In this document: positions 1-12,740 of the stretch, in pieces
Numbering within the stretch: position 1 is the stretch's first letter
Layout: the number at the start of each line of letters is the position of its first letter
Origin: Lingula anatina
Lineage: Eukaryota > Brachiopoda > Lingulata > Lingulida > Lingulidae
Assembly (NCBI RefSeq): GCF_001039355.2
Contig: NW_019773925.1
Span: 71,817-135,816, forward strand
Length of the DNA stretch: 64,000 nt
Reading direction: 5' to 3'
Notes under the pieces: generated by a model
Seen by the model: only the letters and a program-made list of their open reading frames with translations
Told to the model about the DNA's origin: nothing
Databases searched by the model: none
Position numbers and translations under genes: made by a program

Positions 1-2874
1 CATGTATACACAGCACGACCGGGCCAACGTGTGACACTTGCTTGCCTGGTTTTTATGGGGATGCAGTGGCAGGTTCTCCAGGTGAGTTTCACTGTGTTGC
101 CATGGCAATGTGGTCAGCAGTTGCTATGGGAGGCAGGTTGCTATGGTGAGACATTGGTATGCTTTGTATTTGAGAGGAAAACTGGAGGACCCATCTCTGA
201 CATGTTTTAAGGGTTTTTTCCTGTAAATCCTTTTCTTTCTGTCAATATATTTTCTTAAAAGGAAGATAATCAAGTTAGTTAATCATACAGACACCTTCAG
301 TATTTTTTTTTCATTAAGTTAAAAATTAAAATTGCCACCTTTCAGCTTCAGTGTGATAAATTGGATGTCAATAGCAAAAAGTTACCTTGCCATTTTAAAT
401 CAACATCTCTGAGTATATGTTCTCTACACTTGTGTTATAACTTCAGATGACTGTAGGCCCTGTATGTGCCCAGGCAATGTAGTCTCTGGCGACATAAATG
501 TGTTCGCTCTGTTATGTACCCTGGACCAAGATGGCAGTCCCACCTGTAACGACTGTGTCACTGGCCATGGTGGAAGGAGGTGTAATGAGTGTGTCCAAGG
601 GTATTATGGACAACCAGAAAATATAACGGTGAGTAAAAGTTTGAAAGCAGTCAGGCATTTTTGCTGCAATCAGTGCCATAGTGCATTGGCATCTTCTTAT
701 CCATGGAAAATGGACAGAGGGATTTCATTCTGACTATCATAGTTCCCACAGGGAGCCATCCCCACTCTGAACATTTTAGCATTCACTTCTTGAAAGCTTA
801 AAATATGAGATAGCAAAAGACAGATAAAACACTTCAAAATTGGTATGCAGCTTATAAAATAAATCCATTGGCTTCACATTTTGTAATTGTAATAGAAATG
901 TTTACCTTTTATCCCCAGAACAATAGAGGACAGTGTCGCCCATGTCAGTGTAATGGCAGAGCCAGTCTGTGTGACACGGTGACGGGGGACTGTATCAACT
1001 GTGTCAACAATACCGCTGGGAGGGAGTGTCAAATATGTGCCCCTGGGTACTTTGGGAATGCCATGGAGGGCACTTGCCAAGGTAAACGCCTAGTAGGCTA
1101 ATTTTTAAAAAAATTTTTTCAGGTTTTTAAAAATGGTTAATGTTTTATGAAGTTTAATTCTAGCAGAGTTATAGAACCATCTTCTAGATTCTGAAAGTTT
1201 TGTTTTTGATTAGTTTTAAAAGTTTTTTAGAGATAGAGTGTGAGGCACATTGTGACAACTTAAACTTCAGTTTAATTTTCTGAAAATCCAGAGGCACAAT
1301 AAGAGTGAAAAAAGATAATTATGAAGCTTGCAGCATAAACTAGATAATAATGAAAGATAATTATGAAGCTTGCAGCATAAACTAGATAATAATGAAAGGG
1401 AAAATTGGTACAAATTCCATTCATGATGTAAAGCAAACTGACACTTTTCCTCAATATATAGCAAACTAAAAGGAACTTTTCATCTTCAGCCTGCTCCTGC
1501 TCTAACAGCGCGGGATCTACAGGAGAATGCGATCCAGTGACAGGACGCTGCGTCTGTCTGCCCAATGTGGAGGGGGACAGCTGTGAGCGATGTGTGACCA
1601 ACGCCTACAACTACAGCAGTAGTCAGGGCTGTACTCAGTGTAACTGTCATCCTCAGGGTGCTCTCAGTCCACAGTGTAATCTGGTAAGTATATAACTACA
1701 GCAGTAGTCAGGGCTGTACTCAGTGTAACTGTCATCCTCAGGGTGCTCTCAGTCCACAGTGTAACCTGGTAAGTATATAACTACAGCAGTAGTCAGGGCT
1801 GTACTCAGTGTAACTGTCATCCTCAGGGTGCTCTCAGTCCACAGTGTAATCTGGTAAGTATATAACTACAGCAGTAGTCAGGGCTGTACTCAGTGTAACT
1901 GTCATCCTCAGGGTGCTCTCAGTCCACAGTGTAACCTGGTAAGTATATAACTACAGCAGTAGTCAGGGCTGTACTCAGTGTAACTGTCATCCTCAGGGTG
2001 CTCTCAGTCCACAGTGTAATCTGGTAAGTATATAACTACAGCAGTAGTCAGGGCTGTACTCAGTGTAACTGTCATCCTCAGGGTGCTCTCAGTCCACAGT
2101 GTAACCTGGTAAGTATATAACTACAGCAGTAGTCAGGGCTGTACTCAGTGTAACTGTCATCCTCAGGGTGCTCTCAGTCCACAGTGTAATCTGGTAAGTA
2201 TATAACTACAGCAGTAGTCAGGGCTGTACTCAGTGTAACTGTCATCCTCAGGGTGCTCTCAGTCCACAGTGTAACCTGGTAAGTATATAACTACAGCAGT
2301 AGTCAGGGCTGTACTCAGTGTAACTGTCATCCTCAGGGTGCTCTCAGTCCACAGTGTAATCTGGTAAGTATATAACTACAGCAGTAGTCAGGGCTGTACT
2401 CAGTGTAACTGTCATCCTCAGGGTGCTCTCAGTCCACAGTGTAACCTGGTAAGTATATAACTACAGCAGTAGTCAGGGCTGTACTCAGTGTAACTGTCAT
2501 CCTCAGGGTGCTCTCAGTCTCCAGTGTGATCTAGTATGTTCAATTATATATAAGAAAAAACTAGATACGTTTTGAAAAAAACTTTGTCATTGTTTGGGTC
2601 TACACAACAGTGGAATGCAATCAAAACTTAAGACTGTGATTTATAATACACTTGAGCAGACATGCACTAATACTGCACATGTCCCTCTGTACTCTGTGAA
2701 AATGTGTGTTAAATATTTTCCAGGTAACAGGTCAGTGTGCCTGCAGGAATAATGTGGAGGGACAGAGATGTGACAGGTGTACTGAGACATTCTACAACAT
2801 CAATGTTGTCACAGGATGTGATGGTAAGTGATCTAGTGACACCTCCCTTCCCTACACACACACACGCATGCACG

Positions 2875-2916
<42 letters not shown>

Positions 2917-5900
2917 TGAACACACACGTACAGCTGAGGCTTTGTCGATAATTTTTGCATGCCATGTATAGCAGAATGTGTGTGTGTGTGTGTGTGTACG
3001 TACATGTGTGTGTGTATGTGTGTGTGTACGTACATGTTTGTGTGTGTATGTGTGTGTGTGTACTTACATGTGTATGTGAGGAGGAAAACAAAGGAAAGAT
3101 AACTGAGTGAGATATAGTGATAAAGAGAGAAAACAAGAGATTTTGTGTTGTTTGATTGACATTTTAAATATGTGTGGACACAACCAAAATATTTATATTT
3201 AATTATGAAAAGGCTGCCACACACTAGTTTATTGCTCTGACAAGATATATACAAAGACCATTATCGCTTCCAGTCTGCAAGTGTAACAACCAGGGCACGG
3301 CCACAGTGCCTGGTCAGACCTTTGGGACATGTGACCAAGTGACCGGTCAGTGCACCTGCTCCAGTCCCTCCATCACTGGACGCCAGTGTGACCAGTGTGC
3401 TGCGGGAACCAGTGGTAAGTTCAGGAGACAGATATGACTACAGTCTTCTTTGGTTTATTCTGGAATTCAGTCATTTGGGTGTTGTATTTTTATTCCCTGC
3501 CCTGAAGTCTCCATACAGAGCTGTATGTTTTCATCACATTTTCTAGTTATTTTTTAAAGTGCTATTTTATCATTGTATAGATTTCAAGTACCTGTTATTT
3601 TTGTTTAGTTATTTTCCTTATGATATGTGTGTATTTAACAGTATATGTGAATGTGTACCATGATTTAATAAATGTATCTCACGGATTGTACATCAAGATC
3701 TTTACAGTTAGAAGAGAAAAAATTCTGTCTGGTCAGGACATTAAAAAATTGAAACACACCAGATATTCTACACTAACTCCACAATATGATATTCTTTAGA
3801 ATTATCCTGATTTTAAGGCTAATGAATTGCTTTTAATTTCAGTTGAATACAACTATGTCAGTGGAGTCACTGTTGGTGAGTAAATTGAAAAGTAGCCACC
3901 ACATTTAATCTTTAGATATTGCTGCAACTGTAAAAACTTTTTCATTTGTGTATTCATGAAGACTCTTATTCAAGAATATCAAATACCAGACATTTCTATG
4001 GAGACCCCCTTCCAAAGATGAAATTGACTTTGGTTGTGAAAGGGCTAATTTTTTTTTAAGTTAAGATTTTTGTGAGTGTTTTCCTGCTTTACAAGGCCTA
4101 AATCAACAAATCAACTTTTTGAAACTGGAGGTCCAGATTTGCTAAAAACCATGCCTGTATATTCCCAGGCACATTTCCTGCCTGTCCTCTCTGTGGCAAT
4201 TGCTTTGATACTTGGGCCAAGAAGATAGATGCCATTGGAGCCGCTTTCTCAGAACAATATGCTATAGTCCTCAATATATGGAGACATTATGGTAAGTGAA
4301 ACTAGTCCTCAATATATGGAGACATTATGGTAAGTGAAACTGTTTCAAAATAACTGAAAAGATTATGACAGTTCTCTGTTGTATGATTATATCTCATATT
4401 TTTTAACAACTGTAGCAAGATCAACAAAATAAATACATTATGTGTTATTTCCTTCTGTTTTAGTAAGTTATATTGCCATTTAGTTATGTTTTAGCTATAA
4501 ATACTGTTCACAAGATTGTATGTAGATGGTATATGATGATTTTTTACAGACAGTAATGATTATTTACCCCCCCCCCTCCAAAAAAGAAAAGTGAACTTTT
4601 TAGTAATGAATCATTTATAGAATTAAAATATAACTCTTTAATTTCAGACAACTTGACCTCAGCTCACTATGCCTCAGTGCTGCAATCTCTGGAACAGAAC
4701 ATCACTGGGACCCAAGGCTCCATCACCAGAGTACAGGAGATGAGTGCCAGGCTACAGTACCTCACCCAGGGGTTCCAGCAGGTGAGCCCCGTCCACTGAG
4801 TCTAACCCAAAAGCAGACTTAGGGACCATTCACAGTGCACTTTGTCCACCTAGCTAATATGTACTCCATGAAGACCCTTACTGAATGCAATTAGATGAGC
4901 AGACTAACACGTCTTCTCTTGTTTCCAGTGTACATGTATTATGATTTAGTAATCACCAGCTTTTCTATGTTCTACTCAGCTTTAGGGAGAAGCATGTTAT
5001 TCTGTCAGTCTGATTGCATTCAGCAAGTGTCCCTGTGGAGTTAGCCCCCATTAGCTAGGTTGACATTGATTAATTGTGGATGGTCCCTTAAATTGTTATT
5101 GTACACCTGTGTATTACTGGGTATAAGTTTTATCCATCATGGATCAGCAAGTTCAGCCAATGTTACACTGGTGATGGTGCACAGTTTTTGTTTTGGTCAT
5201 ACAGCTTACTTCTCATTAAAGCAATCACAATCTTTTATTTCTCCACCAAAGTTATTTTTCTCTTACATATTGTGAAAATATTCTTAGCTAGTGTGATGTC
5301 CACATGTTATGGATTCAGTATTTCCTACACTTTAAGACAATAGTTTGAAGTTCCCCAGAAGGTATTGTAGGAAGATATATTTTTGTTACTTGAAGATAGG
5401 ATACGACTGATTTTTAAAATTTTTCAACTCAAGTGTTTGGGCAGTCGCATCACACATTGTGAGTTTACATTAGCTGTTTTACATTACTGCACATTATATA
5501 TTTTTTTCTGATGGGATATTTTCTAATGGTTATATGTTGTTTACAGATTATAGTGAATTTTATTGTACTTTTTTGATATATGTGAATATGTATTTAAAAC
5601 TTTCACACTTTTGTCATGTACATCAAACTGTGCACACCTTATGGTCCTAATTTTTATTTATTGTGTCATATTAGATTGAAGATATGGTAATGTATAGCTA
5701 GTTTATGACTCTTCTGTTATATTTGGCTGTCTCCTGTTGACAGCTGGATTTCAAAGTTTCTTTCGATTGAAGTTTGTTTGATGTATGGGAGTGTTATGAA
5801 CAACAGTTAAATTTTGGTGATCTTTATCCTGAGTTGAAATTAATTTACATTTTTATTTATTTGTTTGTATGAGATTATTATTTGAATAGAAGACTGTGAT

Positions 5901-8900
5901 AGATTGGGATTTGGAGTGATGTTCTAGCATATTGGTTTTTGAGCCATGTGAAAATATATATTCCTACTTAGTCCAGCACTTATAAATATTTTAAATATGT
6001 CATGTGGTACCTCATTTTGTACAGTTTAAGTTTTTTACATCTGTTTCAAGATGACTTAGAAAAAATAATAAAATGAGGAAGAACAATGAGACACATATGA
6101 TATGAGAAATATTGTCATCTTTTCAATCAACAAATTTACAGAATTTGTCTTTGTTTGGTTATTTTGTTACTAGTTAATGTTTTTTTTTTAATTTATCTGT
6201 GTCAGATTACCACAGAGGTGGAGCAGTTAACAAGTATTCTGCAGACTATTGAAGCTGATAAGGCACTTATACAACAGTCAGTGGAGATGACAAGACAGTT
6301 CACAGGAATAGTGGAGGTAAATAAATGTTAGGAAAAACAAGTACAATTTTTTTGTAAGTTATTCAATTTTTTAGACAAAATGCCATTTAGTTTTGGTAAC
6401 ATAATTATTTATTTCTTTTCTTCAAATTCAAATACAATGGATTTAACATACCCAGTTAACATTACTCAGTTTAGTCAAAATATTAACAGGAAAGCAAATG
6501 GCTCAAAGACGCTCTGATACAATCCCTTTTATGACATACATCACAAATTCCAGCATGGTATGTCCTCAAAATAAGTTGAACATTTTCATTGGTATAGGTG
6601 GAGCCAGGTGTGTTCAGAAATGCCAGTGATCTTCAACTGGCCTTGAACTTAGCCAGGACAAGCCACAGTCAGAGTCTGGTGGCTGGCAACACATCATTCA
6701 CACTGATACAGAATCTGACGCAGACAATCATGGTCACTAATGCCACAATGAAGCTGCTAGTGGACAGGGTCAGCAGAGAGATGACCACTCTGAATGCAGC
6801 TATGCAAGATAGGCTGGCATCTGATAGGTAAAGGGAACTGCTTTTACTTTAGTTATCGTAATTTGCTATTTTTGAATGTAGCACGTTTACAAATGACAGT
6901 GGCAAAATACAATAAAGACAAAGTATATGTACCTTTATTTATTTTTCCAAAGTACTGTAACTATTTCCTAATTGTTAAAATTGGGAGGATATTGTATACC
7001 TTGTGAACATGTTTAAAGGTAAAAAAAAATCTTCATACAAAAATAGGCTTTTACATGGCTATTTTCCTTTTCCCTTTTATGGCAGTATACTGAGTGGGAC
7101 AATAAAATCGGACTATCAGAGCCTGTCCCAGATTTTTAGCACACTCAACAATGATCTTGCACAGGTGCAGCAGAGAGTGGCATCCTTACAGAGTGTCATA
7201 GCCACTGCCTCTGCTACAGTTACTTCAGCCAATCAGACAGCAACACAGGCCATTTCCATAGCAACAAGAAATCAAGGTCAAGTCCAGGTCAAAGTGACAG
7301 AAAGTCAGGTGACCAAGTTCAATGCTACGCAGTCCCAGAGGGCAGCACTGACAGCCCAAAGTGCAGCACTTAGTTACAGGGTTAGTTTCTTTTCATGGCT
7401 CTATTTGAAGAAAGGAAAATTATGTTTTGGGGAATGTCATAAAAAGAAATAGACACGTTGGCTTGGTATTACATAACTGTCCTCTTTGTTTTTTTATTCA
7501 TAACTGTGTTCCAAGTTGAGAAAGCAGTTTGTTAAACATGCTGAATGATGTACTATATTTTCTCCAGGACTTGGCTGTCAGCAGCCGAGAGAATATCACC
7601 AAGGCTCTTCAGAAGAGCAAGTCTGCAATTTCTGACCTCCAGAATGTGAAGGACAAGACAGCTCAAGCTAACAGTCTCGCCAGTGATGCTCTCAATATAA
7701 ACCTGAGAACTCTAAATGAAATCAAGGCTATCACTGGAGAGATCAACAACACCCAGGTGTCCCAGGCCAGTGTGTCCTCCACATTTAACAGTGCCACAGA
7801 AGCACTGAGGCTGGCGCAGGAGGCACTGAATATCACACAGACAGCTGTGTGAGTGAGATTGTCTTTTTTGTCAGATGGATTTTTTTTCTTTTAGCCATTC
7901 TTAACTTGACAGATAGTGCCCCACCACACATGGTATTAATTTTCTATGTTGATAGTGTAAAATTAAAATAGGCAGACCATTTTAGAAGACACCTTTATCT
8001 TTGAAAAGCATCTTGATAGCAGTCAGGTTTACATTTTTTAAATTATTTTAAACAATTTTTTGCATTATTTATAAAAAAAAGGTATTCAAACCATTTGTCA
8101 AAGGTTGTTTAGTAATAAACCTTTCAGGATGATGGATTCATATTATATTCAGTCGCTACATTCCAGTACCATCCTCCATGCCAAAAAAATTTGGGAGGGG
8201 GGGCAAAATACACACACCTATATTTACCTGTACTTCTACCTGTCTTCAGACCAATTCTAACTGCTATTTCAGTGAGGAATCTCATATGGCTCTGGAACAA
8301 GTGCGTACTATCCAGGGAAACTTAGAGCAGGCCGCTCTCCTTCAGAACCATACCCAGGTGCTGATGAACAGGTCTGATGACCACATCAACACAGTGAACA
8401 GGGTCAGCGCACAGGTACATGTATGACCTAGCTGATATACTACATTCAGCACATATGTTTTATGTAGATTTAGATTTGTTACTGCTGTTGAAAAGATCGA
8501 CTCTGATGTTTACATGGTGACCAGGGTCGCTGCGGAGGTAAGATCAAGCTTGTACATTATACTGTATTCAGCAAATTTGTGTAGGTTTGAATTTGTTATT
8601 GCCATTAAAGATCTGATGACTATGTCAGCACAATGAACAGGGGAAATAATGTCAACATGTTTTAGTAATTATTCAAAAATTAAAATTGAAAGCTTGATTA
8701 TTATTTTATTGTAATTTAAATTTGATTGTAATTTATAATTATTGATCCATTAGCCTATGTTTTAAACTTTAACACATGCAATTAAGATTTTAATTTGTAA
8801 GTATTCAAGTTTAATATATCAAGTCACCTCGTCTTCCTTCAGGTGTCAGCCAAAGCTTCCAGTGCCTCCAGCCAAGCCATCGGCACATCCCAGGCACTGA

Positions 8901-10499
8901 GCCGTGTGTTTAATGTGATCACGTCCACAGAGCAGTGCTTTGTGTCAGCCACTCGTGCTGCGCAGGCGGCTAACACACAGGCTGGAGGTGCCTTCATTAT
9001 GGCACAGTCTGCACACCAGGTAGGCAGAACTTGATTGTGTCAAAGTCTCATTCATTCAGGAAGTTGTAATTTTAAAGAACTCTTGTTACTGAACAAATAG
9101 AATAGTTTTGATATCCAATAAAACTGCAGCATTTGTGTCTGTTATATCACTTGCAGTCTTCAGGTACAATCTGAGATATTAATCTGGGATTTGTAACATC
9201 AACAAACTGAATATCTCATTCTCTATAACTACTCTTAATCACAGCGGACATAGCAGTTCTCTGTAATTCACCAGGCCAGACTTCCAAGACTAACCTTTTC
9301 TCTGAAACTAGATCTATATGATGGGGGGCATACCACCTACCTTTGATACACCAAGACAGATCAGCCTCCATCCTTCTTTATGTCTACATATTTATAACAA
9401 CCCTCTTCAACTGTACATATTAAGCTAGACATAAGAATGTCATATGAAGACAACTTAAGTCTTACTGTTTGTTTGTATTCACAATCTGTATTAATATTTC
9501 ATGCCGTGTGTCTCAGGTAAATCAAGCCAACCAAGCCAGGCTTCAGAATCTCACCACATCAGGCCAGTCTCGCTCTACGGCCACTACGGCTGCCCAGAGT
9601 GAACTGGGGACCGTAAGGGAGGATATGTCCCAACTCCAGACAGACTTTAGCTCCATAGAGAGCAGTTTACAGAATGACCCACTTATCAGAAGCGTGGCAG
9701 GTGGGTTGACTCTGTTTAAAATCTGTAGTAGAAGAGAGAACTATACTCATTTACACATACTCTGTATAAATTGTTTATGATCTATGGTAATGACTAGAAT
9801 CTTTTCAAAGGGGAAAAAATTACCAATTTTTCAGATACATGATTTTAAAATCATTAGAAGTATATTTCTGTATAGAATTTGTGGTCCTTTTTCTGTGTAA
9901 AATAAAGTTATAAGGAAGCTAGTTTTTCAGTTTTGTTGCTACCACTCAATAAGAATATTCTAATTTTAAAAATTTATGACTTGAAAAATACAATATCTGT
10001 AAAATTAATATTTTTTTGCCATTGAAAAGTTCAAGTCATTACTGTATATCAGTTGTTTTTTGTTGTTAATATATGTAAACCAATACATTTTCACAATCAG
10101 GGTACTGTAATTATGTAAATAATGGTAACTATTCTTATAGTCATATCTGGACTGGGTTTGCTCTGTACAGAACTGTACCCATCATGCCTTGGGTATCTTT
10201 TATGCTGTAAATTTTTGTCTTTCCTGGAATTAGAATACACATGTTTATTAGGTCAAAAAGAGAACAACAAAATTTCTTTGTCATTTCTTGTTTTCATGTT
10301 GAGTGCAAACTATTAAAAAAACTTAAGATATTTAGGCTGTGTTTTTAAAATTTCAGCTCTTCTTGATGAATATGGACTCCAAAGACAGGAGATGCAGCAG
10401 CTAGAGGCAGAGATTAACACTATGGAGACAGAACTGGACACCTTGCTGCAAGACTTGGAGGGGGTGGACCCTGCCGCTGAAAACTGTAATGTTAACTGA
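1..10499 (+). CDS. Laminin beta/gamma-type chain, 3' part (17 exons, 903 codons visible)
   Basis: Basement-membrane laminin subunit, C-terminal part; the 5' end lies outside the window. Exons: 1-81, 447-628, 919-1081, 1490-1683, 2724-2823, 3274-3414, 3843-3875, 4169-4291, 4648-4781, 6206-6316, 6598-6827, 7086-7380, 7568-7848, 8273-8414, 8843-9019, 9517-9700, 10357-10499. Reading from base 3, the exons join in phase to a TGA at 10497, a whole number of codons. About 285 residues of laminin-type EGF modules (motifs such as STTGPTCDTC and GFYGDA) are followed by a Cys-rich junction (CPLCGNCFDTW), where laminin chains normally join by disulfides. Then come about 600 residues of coiled coil with many N-glycosylation sites, ending in a lone Cys (ENCNVN). 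There are no LG domains, so it is not an alpha chain. No Cys-rich beta-knob is seen, which points to gamma, while the CF..W junction is more beta-like. A 33-bp microexon lies at 3843-3875. Confidence 0.85.
1312..1395. repeat. 42-bp tandem duplication in laminin intron 3
   Basis: Two perfect adjacent 42-bp copies begin at 1312 and 1354, about 95 bp upstream of the exon that starts at 1490. The unit starts aagataattatgaagcttgc. Confidence 0.9.
1604..2533 (+). repeat. 85-bp tandem array of exon end plus splice donor
   Basis: Eleven copies of an 85-bp unit. The first copy is the real 3' end of the laminin exon at 1490-1683; the other ten are intronic. Donors (gtaagt) recur at 1684, 1769, 1854, 1939, 2024, 2109, 2194, 2279, 2364 and 2449. 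The last unit is diverged and has lost its donor (ctagtatgtt). Units strictly alternate between AAT and AAC in the codon before CTG, so the higher-order period is 170 bp. Use of any donor after 1684 adds an in-frame TAA at once (GTA AGT ATA TAA), so only the first gives a full protein. Confidence 0.95.
2853..3077. repeat. (CA)n and (TG)n microsatellites
   Basis: Long CA runs (about 2853-2925) are followed by interrupted TG runs (about 2977-3075). The two can pair as a large hairpin. The CA tract begins about 30 nt downstream of the splice donor at 2824. Confidence 0.9.
4267..4342 (+). repeat. 38-bp tandem duplication spanning a splice donor
   Basis: The unit gtcctcaatatatggagaca... occurs at 4267 and 4305 with period 38. 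Each copy holds the last bases of the exon at 4169-4291 plus a gtaagt donor (4292 and 4330). Only the first donor keeps phase with the next exon at 4648. The second adds 38 nt and shifts the frame. Confidence 0.9.
4782..6205 (+). other. Large laminin intron (1.4 kb)
   Basis: AT-rich intron. I see no coding exon or recognisable mobile element in it; the short open frame near 5060-5275 has no splice context or family similarity. Confidence 0.6.
8371..8645 (+). repeat. Decayed triplicate of a laminin exon end
   Basis: The 3' end of exon 8273-8414, with its donor and the first intron bases, recurs in diverged form near 8490-8545 (gggtcgctgcggaggtaaga) and again near 8603-8640 (atctgatgactatgtcagca). 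Spacing is about 115-125 bp. The later copies are not in the coding chain and look like old tandem duplications. Confidence 0.7.
10100..10240 (+). repeat. Dispersed repeat, copy 1
   Basis: About 140 bp inside the last laminin intron match the reverse complement of about 30530-30665. Shared blocks include tactgtaattatgta and tttgctctgtacagaa. Spacing and order are the same with moderate divergence, which marks an interspersed element of unknown class. Confidence 0.7.
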
Positions 10500-12740
10500 G
10501 AAGTTGTGCCTCAGGTTGAATATAGTAAAAAGAAATAGTATAATTTGTTTGCTCTGTTATAAATATTATTATTATTATTATTATAATCAACATAACAGCA
10601 ATTACAAGTGTACTTGCTTCTGAATAGTGCTACATGTACCTAGAATATTTTTGTGTCTAACCAGACACTTGCTAGGGGGCTAGTTTATTTTTATTAAAAC
10701 GCACCCTTCGTGGTTGCATTTATTTCCTTCTAATCTGTGCCACCATAGATTTGGTAGAAGATAGAGAAAGTGTTTTGAAAATACCAGAGGCATAAGTCAC
10801 TGGTTGTATGGTTTAGGATAATGCAGCTGATGATTAAGGAATCATTTAATGACAAACCATGTAGATATTATGAATGGTTCAAATGACAGATGTTTAGCTA
10901 ATATTGTAGCTTGAAGGTAGGAAGCATCCTCTTCTTGTTCATAATATACCTACATAATAAAGCAGGCACAAGGTAGCTTAATGGTAGTAATATGGTAGAA
11001 GAATGTATGGATATATTTTTCATGAAGTTTTAATATTTATATTTGAGGAAGATGATTTATCCAAAAGACAGTTCTTATTACATTATTGTTGCATTTGAAC
11101 TCTTTTCTTTAAAGATCTGCAGATTAGAATTTATTTACTCATACCATTTTAAGAAAACTTTTAATAACTGTGAGAATCTCCTTAAGATTTGGAAAAGGGT
11201 ATTGATAGCCAAATAAAGTGGTTCTAAGACTCATGCTTTTATTTTCTGTAAAAAAAATGGTTGTTTAAAATAATACTTTTGGGTTGAGTAACAGGGTATT
11301 TGACGTCCAACATAAGGGTATTCTGCATTTGTGAATTTTAGATGACATTAGTAGCAAATATAAGGAAAGGGAGAAGAGTTCACACAATATGCAAAATGTC
11401 AACATTCCATATCATAAACTCGTTAAATGCAACCAGTGATATTGACCTATTCATGATATTCATAATGATCCATAAAGGAGAATACATTGATATTTATTCT
11501 GATCTTTTATTGTTATTTGATTTTAATCAATGCTTTTTGTTTGTGGACTTTGTACAAAGGTTTATAGTTATATACTCAAGAGAAACATGGGCAATCATTA
11601 GTTTTTTCTATATAGATTCTTATTGTATAAAGTTTTACCATGATATCCCAGTTACAAAATAATGAAAGAGAAAGTTTTAACATAGATACCTGTAACTAGT
11701 GATTATGAAAAAAAAAGGAAAAAGATGCAAACTGATGGACTAAGTTAGGTTTGAATTGTGTCAAAAAAAATCATCATTATAGGGATCATAGCCCAAAGAT
11801 TAGCTAAAGATGTTGAGAATGATCTAGTCATAATAATTAAAAAGTTTATTTAAATTTATATGGGTTATTCTGAAACTGTATGAAGTCTTCAAGTTAAATG
11901 GTCCCAATGTTTATTTTAATCAGTAAAAATTAGATGTTTATGAGAATAGGAGAGGTGTCCTCATTTAAAAATTCGATTATTTTTATAATTTAGAAACGCT
12001 CATATGTATCATATCTGAAGTTATCTGACAAGGGATTGATCAATGATGCATCTTGAGTTTGTTATGCAGGTTGTTTCTGTGTTTGGTTTAAGTTTGTTAG
12101 ACTTGGTGTTTGTTAATTATACAAAGTACTTTGATGTGAGTATCTCATTACTGAGTTATTTAGAATAACACTATAAAATGTTGATATGAAATATCACACT
12201 TTAAAATGATTTTGTGTCATTTTTAGAATGTTTAGATCTGTTATTTTTACTTTAATTGTTTAGGTATCTTTAAGAATTTTTGTTTTAAGATTTGGAATTA
12301 AATCTTCATAAGAAGAGATATTGGTATAAGGGAGGTACATTGGATATTAACAGTCAAATGCAACAACTTTTTTTTTACTTTTGATACACATTTTGCATAG
12401 GTGGTATATACTAGATTATTAGAGACAATGGTTTTTATATATAAAAACTGCAGTCTAGGTTTTGGACTTGTACTTTATTTATGGTCTGCTTTTTCTTTTG
12501 TGTGAATTCTTATGACTGTTTTTTACATATATGTAGATATCCCAATACCTTATATATAACATATTTTGTGTGATTTTGGAAATTTTCATTTAAGGTTCAT
12601 GTTATCTAATAATCAAACTAGATTATGGCAAATTTTGGTGATTGAAATATGAGTTAAAGGTTGTGAGTAACTTCTTATAAATCTACATTTATCACAGATA
12701 TTCTATATATTTATGTATACAAGAACAATAAATTCCGTCC
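10500..12740 (+). other. Laminin 3' UTR / downstream flank
   Basis: AT-rich sequence after the laminin stop codon, without coding signal. AATAAA polyadenylation signals occur at 10956, 11212 and 12727. The position of the true mRNA end cannot be decided here, and open frames in this stretch have no splice support. Confidence 0.5.

Noticed and set aside
1604-2533. CRISPR-like array
   Set aside because: Units are directly adjacent without spacers and derive from an animal exon.
2709-3254. Minus-strand open frame of 181 codons
   Set aside because: Made mostly of CA/TG microsatellite and antisense to a laminin exon.
10122-10316. 64-codon open frame in the last laminin intron
   Set aside because: It overlaps a dispersed repeat also found near 30.5 kb and has no splice support.
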